Positions 42,568-51,747 are shown, counted from the first letter of the stretch. The stretch is DNA of 64,000 nt from an uncultured Eubacteriales bacterium (GCA_934444645.1 CAKSCV010000002.1:124001-188000), one strand, 5' to 3'. Program-made: numbers and translations. The notes: generated by a model from the sequence alone, not told the origin.

Positions 42568-42653
42568 CGACAAGATTGCTTTGAATCGAATATAAGGTGT
42601 CTTTTGCTGCGAATCGTGCAAAGGTGTTTTTCTGTATGTTTGAAATCTTGTCG
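42568..42653 (+). promoter_or_regulatory. Structured leader ahead of pyrC
   Basis: CGACAAGATT (42568-42577) is the exact reverse complement of AATCTTGTCG (42644-42653). Inside, CTTTTGC (42601-42607) pairs with GCAAAGG (42618-42624). A T-run follows near 42664. It could be an attenuator of the pyr operon. I could not match it to the PyrR-binding loop. Confidence 0.45.
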
Positions 42654-42707
42654 AATCGGCAGGATTTTTTCTTTACCGAAGCGCAGTATGCCAAAAGGAG
42701 TATCCCG

Positions 42708-43928
42708 ATGACCGTAAAACGCAATCAATTCCATGCCCAAACCGTTCTTTCGCCCGGCGGCGAAACGTATCTTGCGGCCTTACGGAGTTTTGCCGAAACA
42801 CAAGAAATCAAGTTTCCGACAGCAAAAAAACTTGCTGTCTTGCCCGGTTTTTGCGACGTACATGTCCATTTGCGCGAACCGGGCTTTTCTTATAAAGAGA
42901 CCATAAAAACCGGAACTCTTGCCGCTCGTTCCGGCGGCTACAGCGATGTCTGCTCCATGCCGAATCTTGACCCGGTTCCGGACAGTGTGCCGCATATGAT
43001 GGAGCAGCTTGAAATCATCCGTCGAGATGCTTCTGTGCGCGTTCATCCGTATGCCGCCATAACGGTCGGCGAAAAAGGCGAAACGCTTTCGGATATGGAA
43101 GCACTTGCACCGTATGCCGTGGCGTTTTCGGACGACGGACGCGGCGTGCAGGCGGAGGAATTGATGGAGAGTGCCATGCGACGTGCCAAAGCGCTCGGGA
43201 AACTCGTTGTCGCCCATTGCGAGGACAATGCGCTTCTTCGCGGCGGCTACATTCACGACGGTGTGTATGCCGCTTGTCACGGCCATCGCGGTATCTGTTC
43301 GGAAAGCGAATGGAGACCGATCAAACGCGACCTTGCTCTTGCCGCCAAAACGGGCGCATCGTACCATGTGTGCCACATCTCCTGCGCCGAAAGCGTTGCG
43401 CTCATCCGCGAAGCCAAAAAGGCCGGAATCGATGTTACGTGCGAAACCGCGCCTCATTATCTGCTTCTTACCGAAAACGAGTTGGAGGAGGACGGACGCT
43501 TCAAGATGAACCCGCCGCTTCGCTCTCAACGCGATGAAGAAGCTTTGCTAGAGGGACTCTGCGACGGAACAATCGATATGATTGCCACCGATCATGCGCC
43601 GCATTCGGCAGAAGAGAAGGGAAAAGGCTTAAAAGACAGTCTGATGGGCGTGGTCGGTCTTGAAACCGCCTTTCCGGTTTTGTATACCGGCCTTGTAAAA
43701 ATCGGCATTCTGTCGCTTGAAAAGCTGGTCGAGCTTTTAAGCGTTTCACCGCGCAAACGCTTCGGACTTCCCGAACCGAAAAATGAGTTTTGCTTGTGGG
43801 ACTTGGACGCGCTGTACAGCATTGATCCGAACGATTTCCAAAGCAAAGGAAAAGCAACACCCTTTGCCGGAATGCAGGTGTTCGGTAAACTGTTGCATAA
43901 TCAGACAAACATGACGGAGGAAGCATGA
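42708..43928 (+). CDS. pyrC: Dihydroorotase
   Basis: 406 residues, class I dihydroorotase. The metal site DVHVHLREPG lies near residues 49-58, AHCEDN supplies a further His, CHISCAESV another, and ATDHAPHS the catalytic Asp. It cyclises carbamoyl-aspartate to dihydroorotate. The start is ATG 42708 after AAAAGGAG. It heads the seven-gene pyr operon and overlaps pyrK by 4 bases. Confidence 0.94.
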   Translation: MTVKRNQFHAQTVLSPGGETYLAALRSFAETQEIKFPTAKKLAVLPGFCDVHVHLREPGFSYKETIKTGTLAARSGGYSDVCSMPNLDPVPDSVPHMMEQLEIIRRDASVRVHPYAAITVGEKGETLSDMEALAPYAVAFSDDGRGVQAEELMESAMRRAKALGKLVVAHCEDNALLRGGYIHDGVYAACHGHRGICSESEWRPIKRDLALAAKTGASYHVCHISCAESVALIREAKKAGIDVTCETAPHYLLLTENELEEDGRFKMNPPLRSQRDEEALLEGLCDGTIDMIATDHAPHSAEEKGKGLKDSLMGVVGLETAFPVLYTGLVKIGILSLEKLVELLSVSPRKRFGLPEPKNEFCLWDLDALYSIDPNDFQSKGKATPFAGMQVFGKLLHNQTNMTEEA

Positions 43929-44668
43929 AACAAGGAATTTATACAATACTCTCCCAGCGCAGCATCGCCAAAAACACCTATGAAATGATTCTTTCTGGCG
44001 ACACAAGTGCCTTTACACGTCCCGGACAGTTTCTGAATATCAAATTGGACGGTTTTTTCCTGCGCCGCCCGATTTCGGTATGCGATTATACCGACAAAAC
44101 GATCACCATCATCTATAAAACCGTCGGTCACGGAACGGAAGCCATGAGCAAACTTGCAAAAGGCGCAAAGCTCGATATTCTCACCGGTCTTGGCAACGGC
44201 TTTGATATTTCCAAATGTAAAGGAACACCGCTTCTTATCGGCGGCGGCGCCGGCGTGCCGCCCATGTTCCATCTTGCAAGATGCTTTCTTGAAGCCGGCG
44301 TGAAACCGTCAGTCATTCTCGGCTTCAACACGGCGGACGAAGTCTTTTATGAAGACGAATTCCGTGCGCTCGGTGCAGAGGTACATATCGCAACCGCCGA
44401 TGGCTCACATGGCGAAAAGGGCTTTGTCACGGATGTGATGAAGCACATGAACTATGATTATTTCTATACCTGCGGCCCGATGCCGATGTTCCGGGCGATC
44501 GAAAAAATTGCCGTGACTGACGGTGAGTATTCCTTTGAAGAACGCATGGGCTGCGGCTTTGGCGCGTGCATGGGCTGCTCCTGCAAGGTCTTGACCGGCG
44601 GCTATAAGCGCATCTGCAAGGACGGTCCTGTCCTCGAACGAAAGGAGATCGTATGGACACAAGCGTAA
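43925..44668 (+). CDS. pyrK: Dihydroorotate dehydrogenase electron-transfer subunit
   Basis: 247 residues. The FAD-binding ferredoxin-reductase fold has FLRRPISVCD for FAD and LIGGGAGVPP for NAD. The C-terminal [2Fe-2S] site CGFGACMGCSC plus a later Cys mark PyrK. It passes electrons from PyrD flavin to NAD+. It overlaps both neighbours. Confidence 0.95.
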   Translation: MKQGIYTILSQRSIAKNTYEMILSGDTSAFTRPGQFLNIKLDGFFLRRPISVCDYTDKTITIIYKTVGHGTEAMSKLAKGAKLDILTGLGNGFDISKCKGTPLLIGGGAGVPPMFHLARCFLEAGVKPSVILGFNTADEVFYEDEFRALGAEVHIATADGSHGEKGFVTDVMKHMNYDYFYTCGPMPMFRAIEKIAVTDGEYSFEERMGCGFGACMGCSCKVLTGGYKRICKDGPVLERKEIVWTQA

Positions 44669-45561
44669 CTTTGTCGGGACTTGCCCTCTCAAATCCCGTC
44701 ATTCCGGCAAGCGGCACCTTCGGCTATGGCTATGAGTTTGCCGAATGGTATGATATCAATCTTCTCGGCTCGTTTTCCTTCAAAGGAACAACCAAAGAGC
44801 CGCGCTTCGGCAATCCAACACCGCGCATTGCCGAATGTGAAAACGGTCTTATCAATGCTGTCGGGCTTCAGAATCCCGGCGTGGAAAAGGTGATTTCCGA
44901 GGAATTGCCAAAGCTTGCGAAATGCTTTTCCAAACCGGTGATTGCCAACGTCAGCGGCTTTTCGGTGGAGGAGTACCGGTATACCTGCGCGAAATTAGAC
45001 AAAGAAGAACAGGTCGGGCTTCTCGAGGTCAATGTCAGCTGCCCGAACGTGCATGGCGGCGGAATGAGCTTCGGGACATCGCCTGAAAGCGCGGCAACAG
45101 TCACACGAGCTGTCAAAGAAGTGACAAAAAAGCCGGTCTACATCAAGCTTTCGCCCAATGTGACCGATATTGTGTCTATTGCCAAAGCCTGCGAAGACGC
45201 CGGTGCGGACGGAATCTCGCTCATCAACACGCTTCTCGGTATGCGGATTGACTTAAAAACGAAAAAGCCGGTTATTGCCAATAAAATGGGCGGCTTTTCC
45301 GGACCTGCCATCAAGCCGATAGCCTTGCGTATGGTCTATCAGGTGTATGAGGCGGTTAACATTCCGATTATCGGCATGGGCGGTGTTTCGAGTGCTGAGG
45401 ACGTGCTTGAATTCATGCTTGCCGGTGCAACGGCCGTCGAGGTGGGAGCGGCAAACTTGATCGATCCGTTCGCGTGCAAGAAAATTGTGGAAAACTTGCC
45501 GCTTGTTATGGAAAAATATGGGATAAACAAACTTTCGGATATCATAGGAGGAGCACATTAA
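44653..45561 (+). CDS. pyrD: Dihydroorotate dehydrogenase B, catalytic subunit
   Basis: 302 residues. NPVIPASGTFGYG near the start, the catalytic Cys in EVNVSCPNVHGGG, and the FMN site IIGMGGVSSAEDV. The adjacent pyrK and the catalytic Cys (rather than Ser) make it class 1B, the NAD+-linked form suited to anaerobes. It overlaps pyrK by 16 bases and precedes pyrF by 1. Confidence 0.95.
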   Translation: MDTSVTLSGLALSNPVIPASGTFGYGYEFAEWYDINLLGSFSFKGTTKEPRFGNPTPRIAECENGLINAVGLQNPGVEKVISEELPKLAKCFSKPVIANVSGFSVEEYRYTCAKLDKEEQVGLLEVNVSCPNVHGGGMSFGTSPESAATVTRAVKEVTKKPVYIKLSPNVTDIVSIAKACEDAGADGISLINTLLGMRIDLKTKKPVIANKMGGFSGPAIKPIALRMVYQVYEAVNIPIIGMGGVSSAEDVLEFMLAGATAVEVGAANLIDPFACKKIVENLPLVMEKYGINKLSDIIGGAH

Positions 45562-45562
45562 C

Positions 45563-46261
45563 ATGGGAAAAGACGTAATTATCGCCTGCGATTTTGCAAG
45601 TGCCGCACAGACCTTTGCTTTTTTGGATTTATTCGGTTCACGCAAGCCGTTTGTTAAAATCGGCATGGAATTATTTTACGCGGAGGGACCGGAAATTGTG
45701 CGGGAAATCAAAAAACGCGGCCATAAGATTTTTTTGGATTTGAAGCTGCATGATATTCCAAACACCGTCAAAAAGAGCATGGCTGTTCTCTCGCGCCTTG
45801 ACGTAGACATGTGCAACCTTCATGCTGCCGGAACGATTCCCATGATGCAGGCAGCTCTTGAAGGCTTAACAAGACCGGACGGCACACGGCCGCTGCTTAT
45901 CGCCGTGACGCAGCTGACCTCTACCGATGCGGAACATCTGGAAAAAGACCTGCTCATTCGCGAGCCGATGGATAAAGTCGTCATGCACTACGCGCAAAAC
46001 GCTGCAAAGGCAGGACTTGACGGCGTCGTCTGCTCACCGCTTGAAGCAGCCAAGGTTCACGGCGTGTGCGGCAAAAACTTTCTTACCGTCACACCCGGTG
46101 TTCGTTTTGCCGACGGAGAGCTTGGCGATCAAAAGCGCGTTATGACTCCGGCACAGGCGAAAATCGCCGGAAGCGACTATATTGTGGTCGGCCGTCCCAT
46201 TACGGCATCAGACGACCCGGCAGCCGCCTATGAGCGCTGCGTAGAAGAATTCTGCCTATAA
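45563..46261 (+). CDS. pyrF: Orotidine 5'-phosphate decarboxylase
   Basis: 232 residues. IACDFASAAQ at the N terminus, the catalytic Lys-Asp array in FLDLKLHDIPNTV, and the phosphate loop YIVVGRPITAS. It decarboxylates OMP to UMP. It is of the short group 1 type. GGAGGAG in the end of pyrD serves its start. Confidence 0.94.
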   Translation: MGKDVIIACDFASAAQTFAFLDLFGSRKPFVKIGMELFYAEGPEIVREIKKRGHKIFLDLKLHDIPNTVKKSMAVLSRLDVDMCNLHAAGTIPMMQAALEGLTRPDGTRPLLIAVTQLTSTDAEHLEKDLLIREPMDKVVMHYAQNAAKAGLDGVVCSPLEAAKVHGVCGKNFLTVTPGVRFADGELGDQKRVMTPAQAKIAGSDYIVVGRPITASDDPAAAYERCVEEFCL

Positions 46262-46308
46262 ATACCAAATACAAAACCGAACCGTCAGAAATCAGAAAGG
46301 AAATCAAT

Positions 46309-46947
46309 ATGGAAACAAAAACGCTCATCGCCTCCGACCTGTTGAAAATCAAAGCTGTCTTTCTCCGTCCCGAAGAACCGTTCACCTGGGCAAGCGGCAT
46401 CAAAAGCCCGATTTATTGCGATAACCGCTTAACACTTACCGCGCCCGAAGTCCGAACCGATGTGGAAAATGCGCTTGCCGGTCTCATCCGCGAAAAATAT
46501 CCGGACGCCGAAGTTCTCATGGGAACCTCGACTGCCGGTATTGCCCATGCCGCCATTACCGCACACATTTTGAATCTGCCGATGGGATATGTCCGCAGCG
46601 GAGCTAAGGACCACGGCCGACAGAACCAAATCGAGGGCAAGCTCGAGAAAGGGCAGAAGGTCGTTGTGGTGGAGGATCTCATTTCGACCGGCGGCAGCGT
46701 GATCGAAGTGGTGAATGTGCTAAGAGAAGCCGGAGCGGACGTGCTCGGCATCGTTTCAATTTTCACTTACGGCATGAAAAAAGGCCTTGAAAGACTTGCC
46801 GAAGCAAATGTCGAAAACGTAAGTCTTACCGATTTCGATTGTGTGATCCGCGTGGCAGCAGAACAAAAGTATATCAAACATGAGGATGTGGAACGTCTGA
46901 CCGCCTTCCGCAATAATCCCACCGATGAATCGTGGATTCACGCATAG
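46309..46947 (+). CDS. pyrE: Orotate phosphoribosyltransferase
   Basis: 212 residues. WASGIKSPIYCDNR for orotate and the PRPP motif VVVVEDLISTGGSV are conserved, as is YVRSGAKDHGRQNQIEG (flexible catalytic loop). It joins orotate to PRPP to give OMP. The 47-base gap after pyrF contains AGAAAGGA as ribosome binding site and no terminator. Confidence 0.95.
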   Translation: METKTLIASDLLKIKAVFLRPEEPFTWASGIKSPIYCDNRLTLTAPEVRTDVENALAGLIREKYPDAEVLMGTSTAGIAHAAITAHILNLPMGYVRSGAKDHGRQNQIEGKLEKGQKVVVVEDLISTGGSVIEVVNVLREAGADVLGIVSIFTYGMKKGLERLAEANVENVSLTDFDCVIRVAAEQKYIKHEDVERLTAFRNNPTDESWIHA

Positions 46948-46970
46948 ACACATGAGAAAGGAATTGTGCC

Positions 46971-47888
46971 ATGATCAAACATTTAATCGATATTCTTGAC
47001 CTTTCTGAGGGGGAATTGGAGGAGTTGATTGAAAAAGCCTGCGATATCATCGCAAATCCGGCTGCATACAGCGAAAAGTGCCGCGGAAAGAAGCTTGCTA
47101 CGCTGTTTTATGAACCATCCACCAGAACCCGTCTCAGCTTTGAAGCAGCCATGTATGAACTCGGCGGCAACGTCCTCGGCTTTTCGGAAGCCTCCAGCTC
47201 TTCGGCCTCCAAAGGCGAAAGCGTAGCCGACACGGCAAAAGTCGTTTCTCTGTATGCCGATATCATCGCCATGCGCCACCCGAAAGAAGGCGCACCGCTT
47301 GTTGCTTCGATGAACGCCTCCGTTCCGGTGATCAATGCCGGCGACGGCGGCCACAACCATCCGACGCAAACGCTGGCTGATCTTCTCACCATTTACCGCG
47401 AAAAGGGACATTTTGACAACCTGACCGTCGGCTTCTGCGGCGACCTCAAATTCGGCCGTACCGTCCATTCGCTCATTTCCGCACTTTGTCGGTATTCCGG
47501 TATCGATTTCATTTTGATTTCGCCGGATGAGTTGCGTATTCCTGCCTATATCAAAACCGACGTTATCGGCAAAAACAACGTCAGCTGCCTTGAGACAGGC
47601 GATTTGATGTCGGTATTGCCGGATTTGGATATTCTGTACATGACGCGTGTGCAGAAAGAGCGCTTTTTCAACGAAGAGGATTATTTGCGCTTAAAGGACA
47701 GCTATATTTTAACACCGGATAAACTCGAAGATGCCAAAAGCGACCTTACCATCCTGCATCCGCTGCCGCGCGTCAATGAGATAAGCGTTGCGGTGGATAA
47801 TGATCCGCGTGCGTGCTATTTCAAGCAAGCTGCAAACGGAAAGTATATGCGCATGGCATTGATATTAAAGCTTTTGGGCATTGAATAA
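46971..47888 (+). CDS. pyrB: Aspartate carbamoyltransferase catalytic subunit
   Basis: 305 residues. Carbamoyl-phosphate motif EPSTRTRLSFEAAM, the loop SSSASKGES and later GDGGHNHPTQTL, all as in catalytic ATCase. It makes carbamoyl-aspartate. With pyrI downstream it should form the allosteric dodecamer. The stop lies 16 bases before pyrI. Confidence 0.96.
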   Translation: MIKHLIDILDLSEGELEELIEKACDIIANPAAYSEKCRGKKLATLFYEPSTRTRLSFEAAMYELGGNVLGFSEASSSSASKGESVADTAKVVSLYADIIAMRHPKEGAPLVASMNASVPVINAGDGGHNHPTQTLADLLTIYREKGHFDNLTVGFCGDLKFGRTVHSLISALCRYSGIDFILISPDELRIPAYIKTDVIGKNNVSCLETGDLMSVLPDLDILYMTRVQKERFFNEEDYLRLKDSYILTPDKLEDAKSDLTILHPLPRVNEISVAVDNDPRACYFKQAANGKYMRMALILKLLGIE

Positions 47889-47904
47889 GCCAAGGAGAAC
47901 GGAT

Positions 47905-48330
47905 ATGAAAATCGACTCGATTATAAACGGCATTGTGATCGATCACATCACGGCCGGAAAAGGCATGGAAATCTATCGTCTGTTAGATCTTGATGCGACC
48001 GATTATTCGGTGGCACTCATCAAAAACGTGTCCAGCAGCAAAATGGGAAAAAAGGATATCATCAAAATCGACGCACTGTTCGATATTGATATGAATGTCC
48101 TCGGTTATGTTGACCCGGATGTAACCGTCAATATCATCAAAGACGGCGTATTGGCGGAAAAGAAATCGCCGGAGCTTCCTGAAAAGCTTACCGATGTTAT
48201 CAAGTGCTGCAATCCGCGCTGCATTACGACGTCCGAACAGGATCTTGCACACGTCTTCCGTTTGGTGGATCGGAAAAAGCGCGTTTATCGCTGCATTTAT
48301 TGCGATTCGCGCGGGAAATTTACCTTTTAG
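47905..48330 (+). CDS. pyrI: Aspartate carbamoyltransferase regulatory subunit
   Basis: 141 residues from ATG 47905 (AAGGAG upstream). An N-terminal nucleotide-binding fold (IINGIVIDHITAGKGMEI) and a C-terminal zinc domain with four Cys (CNPRC and CIYC). It transmits CTP/ATP feedback to PyrB. It is the last gene of the operon, followed by a strong terminator. Confidence 0.95.
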   Translation: MKIDSIINGIVIDHITAGKGMEIYRLLDLDATDYSVALIKNVSSSKMGKKDIIKIDALFDIDMNVLGYVDPDVTVNIIKDGVLAEKKSPELPEKLTDVIKCCNPRCITTSEQDLAHVFRLVDRKKRVYRCIYCDSRGKFTF

Positions 48331-48360
48331 AGGTTAAAGCGGAACGCAAGACAGAAACAG

Positions 48361-48399
48361 AGCACGGCAGAAACCGTTCGATTCGGCTTCTGCCGTGCT
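48361..48399. terminator. Terminator of the pyr operon
   Basis: AGCACGGCAGAA (48361-48372) pairs perfectly with TTCTGCCGTGCT (48388-48399), followed by a T-rich tract. It also faces the convergent gene ending at 48408. Confidence 0.92.
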
Positions 48400-48407
48400 T
48401 TATATTT

Positions 48408-49406
48408 TTATTTGTTTTTGAAGCAGCGCGAACACGGTTCGTATTTACCGCTGTCAACATCTGCTTGTGAAACCTCGACGAGATCCTTGCCTTTCAGATA
48501 GCTGCATCCGGCAAGATGGTATTTTTTGCCGTTTGCGGTTGCATAATAGACGCGCTTGTCGGGCGGTATCACAAAATCGTCGTCTGAAGAGGCTTTCGGC
48601 GGCTGTTCCGTTTGCGGCACAGCGTTTGCGGAAGACGGTGTTTCCGGCGTCTTGGGTGCGTTCTCGGCGGAAGCTTCGGCTTGAGCCGGTGAATTGTCGG
48701 GCACTGTTTCGGAAACGATTTTGTCGGATGGTGTTTGGGCTGGAACGGTTTTGTCGGACGCTGCTTCGTCGACGGATTTTGTGTCAGAGTTTAGCGCGCC
48801 GGCAGCAACAGCGGTTTGTTTTTGATCGTTTGGCAACATACCGGGATCAATCGTAACCGAGCCGATTCGGACAAAGCCGAAACCGGGGATGACCAAAAAC
48901 TTGAAGATGAGAACGCAAAGCAAAAACTGGAACAGGAAGGTTGCTGCAATGGCAAAAAGCGCATGAAACTTGAAAAAATTGTATAGCAGACCGCGCCGGT
49001 TGATGTCAATCAAATGATAGGCAAACTCTGCCGCAGCAAATTCTTCGTTCGGTGAGCCGTGAAGGACTTTTTCGGTGCGGTTTTTGACGCAGTAAATTCT
49101 GCCAAGCTCCAAGGCAAGCAGCTTGATAAATTCCTCGTCGGAAATATCCGCGCGGACAAATACAATACGGTGTTCGCGGTCGGTGAAGGTGAAAGAATCG
49201 ACCGTGTGCGCAAGCTGCTCGACCCCAAGAACCTCCATTAAGTGTTTGGTCTGGGCGGACATGGAGACGGCGCTGTAGCGGATGACCATGTAGCCTTCTG
49301 TATTGAGAACGCCTTTGAGCGTATCAGGCGTTACGGAGGAAAGCTCATGCTTTTCGATGGTTTCTTTGGCAAGCACTTTCATGTCGCCGAAACGAGCTTT
49401 TTTCAT
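48408..49406 (-). CDS. Unknown membrane protein with degenerate ImmA-like and Ada-like Cys domains
   Basis: 332 residues. Residues 1-135 have the rhythm of an ImmA/IrrE metallopeptidase domain (RIVFVRADISDEEF, LALELGRIYC, NEEFAAAEFAYHLI), but the HExxH residues are missing. A membrane helix covers about 146-174. A Pro/Ser/Thr/Glu-rich linker (about 190-285) follows. The last 45 residues (VYYATANGKKYHLAGCSYL, then YEPCSRC) resemble the small metal-binding domain of Ada-type and surface nuclease proteins. The tail would be outside the cell. The ATG at 49406 lies 5 bases after the GH78 stop. Function unknown. Confidence 0.72.
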   Translation of the reverse strand: MKKARFGDMKVLAKETIEKHELSSVTPDTLKGVLNTEGYMVIRYSAVSMSAQTKHLMEVLGVEQLAHTVDSFTFTDREHRIVFVRADISDEEFIKLLALELGRIYCVKNRTEKVLHGSPNEEFAAAEFAYHLIDINRRGLLYNFFKFHALFAIAATFLFQFLLCVLIFKFLVIPGFGFVRIGSVTIDPGMLPNDQKQTAVAAGALNSDTKSVDEAASDKTVPAQTPSDKIVSETVPDNSPAQAEASAENAPKTPETPSSANAVPQTEQPPKASSDDDFVIPPDKRVYYATANGKKYHLAGCSYLKGKDLVEVSQADVDSGKYEPCSRCFKNK

Positions 49407-49411
49407 GGCAC

Positions 49412-51559
49412 TTAAAACCAATATGTTCCGGCAGGAACCGTATGCGTTTTCCCGTCAATGACAAGCTCCGCCTCTACGGGAACCGTGATCTCATAGCGTG
49501 TCTTTCCGTCTTTGTGATACCATTTGGAGGAAACCGTGCCGTGGCGCGTGTCGATCGAGGCAAACAGCGAACCGATACGCTTGTCCGCCAGCGGTGCCAC
49601 ACACACCTTGGAAAAACCGGCTCCGTCTTCGGGAATCTGAATGCCGCAGGCTTTGCCGTATATCCAATCGCCTACCGCACCGTAGGCATAGTGATTGAAG
49701 GAGTTCATGTCTTTGCTCCAAACCTTGCCTTGTTCATTGATGCCGTCCCAATGCTCCCACATGGTGGTGGCACCGAGACTCACCGAGAATAACCACGACG
49801 GATAGCTTGTCTGCAGTAAAAGCGTGTAGGCGAGCTCCGTATAGCCGTTGTCACTGAGCGCATGAAGCAGAAACGGTGTTCCCACAAAGCCGGTGGTCAG
49901 GTGGTCGCCGCTTTCATGGATCATATCCGCAAGACCTTTTGCCGTTTTCACCGGATTTTCGGCAAGACCGAAATATAATGCAAGCACGTGTTCGGTTTGC
50001 GTGCGATATTCGTCGGAAAAATCGGCATGAAATTTGTTCTTTGCCTCTTCATGCAGCACACGGTAGCGGCTGCCGTCACGTCCAAGTACTTCGTAAGCCT
50101 TGGCAAGAAGCTCTAAGTCATAGGCGAGAAAAGCCTCTGCAATCAATTCCGTGCGCGTCGAACCGGTATAGCTGCCTGCCGGCGCATCAATGCCGAGCCA
50201 GTCTCCGAAATGGTGATTGTAGCCCTCTTTCAGAACGGTTTCCATAAAAGTTGTCATGGAAGCAAGCTGCCGCTCAAGAAGAGCCTTGTCGCCGTAGGTC
50301 ATATACACCTGCCACGGAACGATAATGGCCGCATCCGACCACGCTTCGGCACTGGTCGTTCCGCCGAAGCAGTTGGGAACAATCATGCCGATTTTGCCGT
50401 TCATGTCGATTTCGGCGGCAATGTCGCCCATCCATTTTTTGTAAAAGCGTTCGGTGTCGAAGTTGTAGGTCGCGGTTTTTGCAAAAACCTCCGCATCGCC
50501 GGTCCAGCCGAGCCGTTCATCTCTCTGCGGACAATCGGTCGGCACATCAAGAAAGTTGCATTTCTGTCCCCAGAAAATGTTGGAAAAGAGCTGATTTAAG
50601 TTTTTATCCGAGCTGATAAGTGTTCCGGTTTTTTTGATGTCCGAATACACGGCAATGGCCGTAAAGCAATCTGACGAGAAGGGGACAGACGCCGGAAATT
50701 CGTCAATGCGGATGTAGCGGAATCCGTAGAAGGTCAGATGCGGCTTATAAGACTGTGCGCCGTCCTTGCAGGTATAGATATACTGACACTTGGCACTGCG
50801 GTAGTTTTCGTTATAGAAATTGCCGTCCTTGTCAAGAATTTCGGCAAACGACAGCGACAGTTTTTCACCGGCTTTTGCATCAGGAAAGGAAATTGCCGGA
50901 TAGCCGGTCAGATTCTGTCCGAAATCGAGCACGGTTTCGCCTTTAGGCGTGGTGATGACCGCAATCGGCGCAAGGTGCTCATGCTCGACGATTTTTTCGC
51001 CCTCTTGGGGAATCAGCGTTTCGGTTCCGGCTTCCGTGTCCACCGTGACCGGAACGAATTCGTTCGGCTCGATGCGCGCGTCATAAATCTCGCCGTCGTA
51101 GATGTCGGAGAATTCCACGGCACTTTTACCGCACATCCAGCTTCCGTCGGTCTCGATTTCTTCGGTTTTTCCGTCTGCATAGGTGAGCGTTAAGCACGCG
51201 ATGATCTCTGCGTCCCAAGCCGAATCGCGCACGGCAGCGTCGTGCTGCCGGATAATGCGGCCATGATACCAGCCCTCGGCAAGCGTCACGTCAAGCGTGT
51301 TTTTGCCGTTTTGGATAAACTCCGTCACATCGTATGTCTGCACCTGCAAACGTTTTTTGTAGGTTGTCCAGCCGGGTGCCAAGATATAATCGCCGACACG
51401 CTTGCCGTCGATTTCGGCATAGTATACGCCTTTGCCCGTGATTTCGAGAAGTGCCTTTTCCGGCTTTTGCACCGATTCAAATTCTTTGCGGAACAGCGGA
51501 CAAATTCCGTTTCCGCCTGCGGCAAAATCCGCTTTAATCCAATGCTTGTTTTTTAACAT
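49412..51559 (-). CDS. Alpha-L-rhamnosidase, GH78
   Basis: 715 residues. N-terminal beta-sandwich domains (GKGVYYAEIDGKRVGD; LAPGWTTYKKRLQVQTYDV) are followed by the (alpha/alpha)6 barrel with the diagnostic DCPQRDERLGWTGD near 336-349, and a C-terminal beta domain. It removes terminal alpha-L-rhamnose from glycosides or pectic oligosaccharides. There is no signal peptide, so it acts on imported substrate. The start is ATG 51559 with GAAGGAG. It is transcribed from an exact-consensus promoter and followed by the membrane protein gene. Confidence 0.92.
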   Translation of the reverse strand: MLKNKHWIKADFAAGGNGICPLFRKEFESVQKPEKALLEITGKGVYYAEIDGKRVGDYILAPGWTTYKKRLQVQTYDVTEFIQNGKNTLDVTLAEGWYHGRIIRQHDAAVRDSAWDAEIIACLTLTYADGKTEEIETDGSWMCGKSAVEFSDIYDGEIYDARIEPNEFVPVTVDTEAGTETLIPQEGEKIVEHEHLAPIAVITTPKGETVLDFGQNLTGYPAISFPDAKAGEKLSLSFAEILDKDGNFYNENYRSAKCQYIYTCKDGAQSYKPHLTFYGFRYIRIDEFPASVPFSSDCFTAIAVYSDIKKTGTLISSDKNLNQLFSNIFWGQKCNFLDVPTDCPQRDERLGWTGDAEVFAKTATYNFDTERFYKKWMGDIAAEIDMNGKIGMIVPNCFGGTTSAEAWSDAAIIVPWQVYMTYGDKALLERQLASMTTFMETVLKEGYNHHFGDWLGIDAPAGSYTGSTRTELIAEAFLAYDLELLAKAYEVLGRDGSRYRVLHEEAKNKFHADFSDEYRTQTEHVLALYFGLAENPVKTAKGLADMIHESGDHLTTGFVGTPFLLHALSDNGYTELAYTLLLQTSYPSWLFSVSLGATTMWEHWDGINEQGKVWSKDMNSFNHYAYGAVGDWIYGKACGIQIPEDGAGFSKVCVAPLADKRIGSLFASIDTRHGTVSSKWYHKDGKTRYEITVPVEAELVIDGKTHTVPAGTYWF

Positions 51560-51604
51560 AAATATAGCTCCTTCAAAAGGAATTTGAACATATCTTTCAT
51601 CGAC

Positions 51605-51633
51605 ATTATAATCAATTCTTTGTGTAATGTCAA
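51605..51633 (-). promoter_or_regulatory. Exact-consensus promoter of the GH78 gene
   Basis: Minus-strand TTGACA (51633-51628), 17 bases, TATAAT (51610-51605). The leader is about 40 bases. Confidence 0.88.
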
Positions 51634-51683
51634 GAATAAACAACCGTATTTTTGCATAAAATGCGAAGTTTCGCGAAAACGGC

Positions 51684-51712
51684 TTGCAATTTCCGGAAAT
51701 GTGTGATACAAT
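51684..51712 (+). promoter_or_regulatory. Promoter of ybaK and the CE15-like gene
   Basis: TTGCAA (51684-51689), 17 bases, TACAAT (51707-51712). It is back to back with the GH78 promoter, 50 bases apart. Confidence 0.75.
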
Positions 51713-51747
51713 CAAGGCGTATTTTTTAGAAAGGCAAAATCAAAGCT

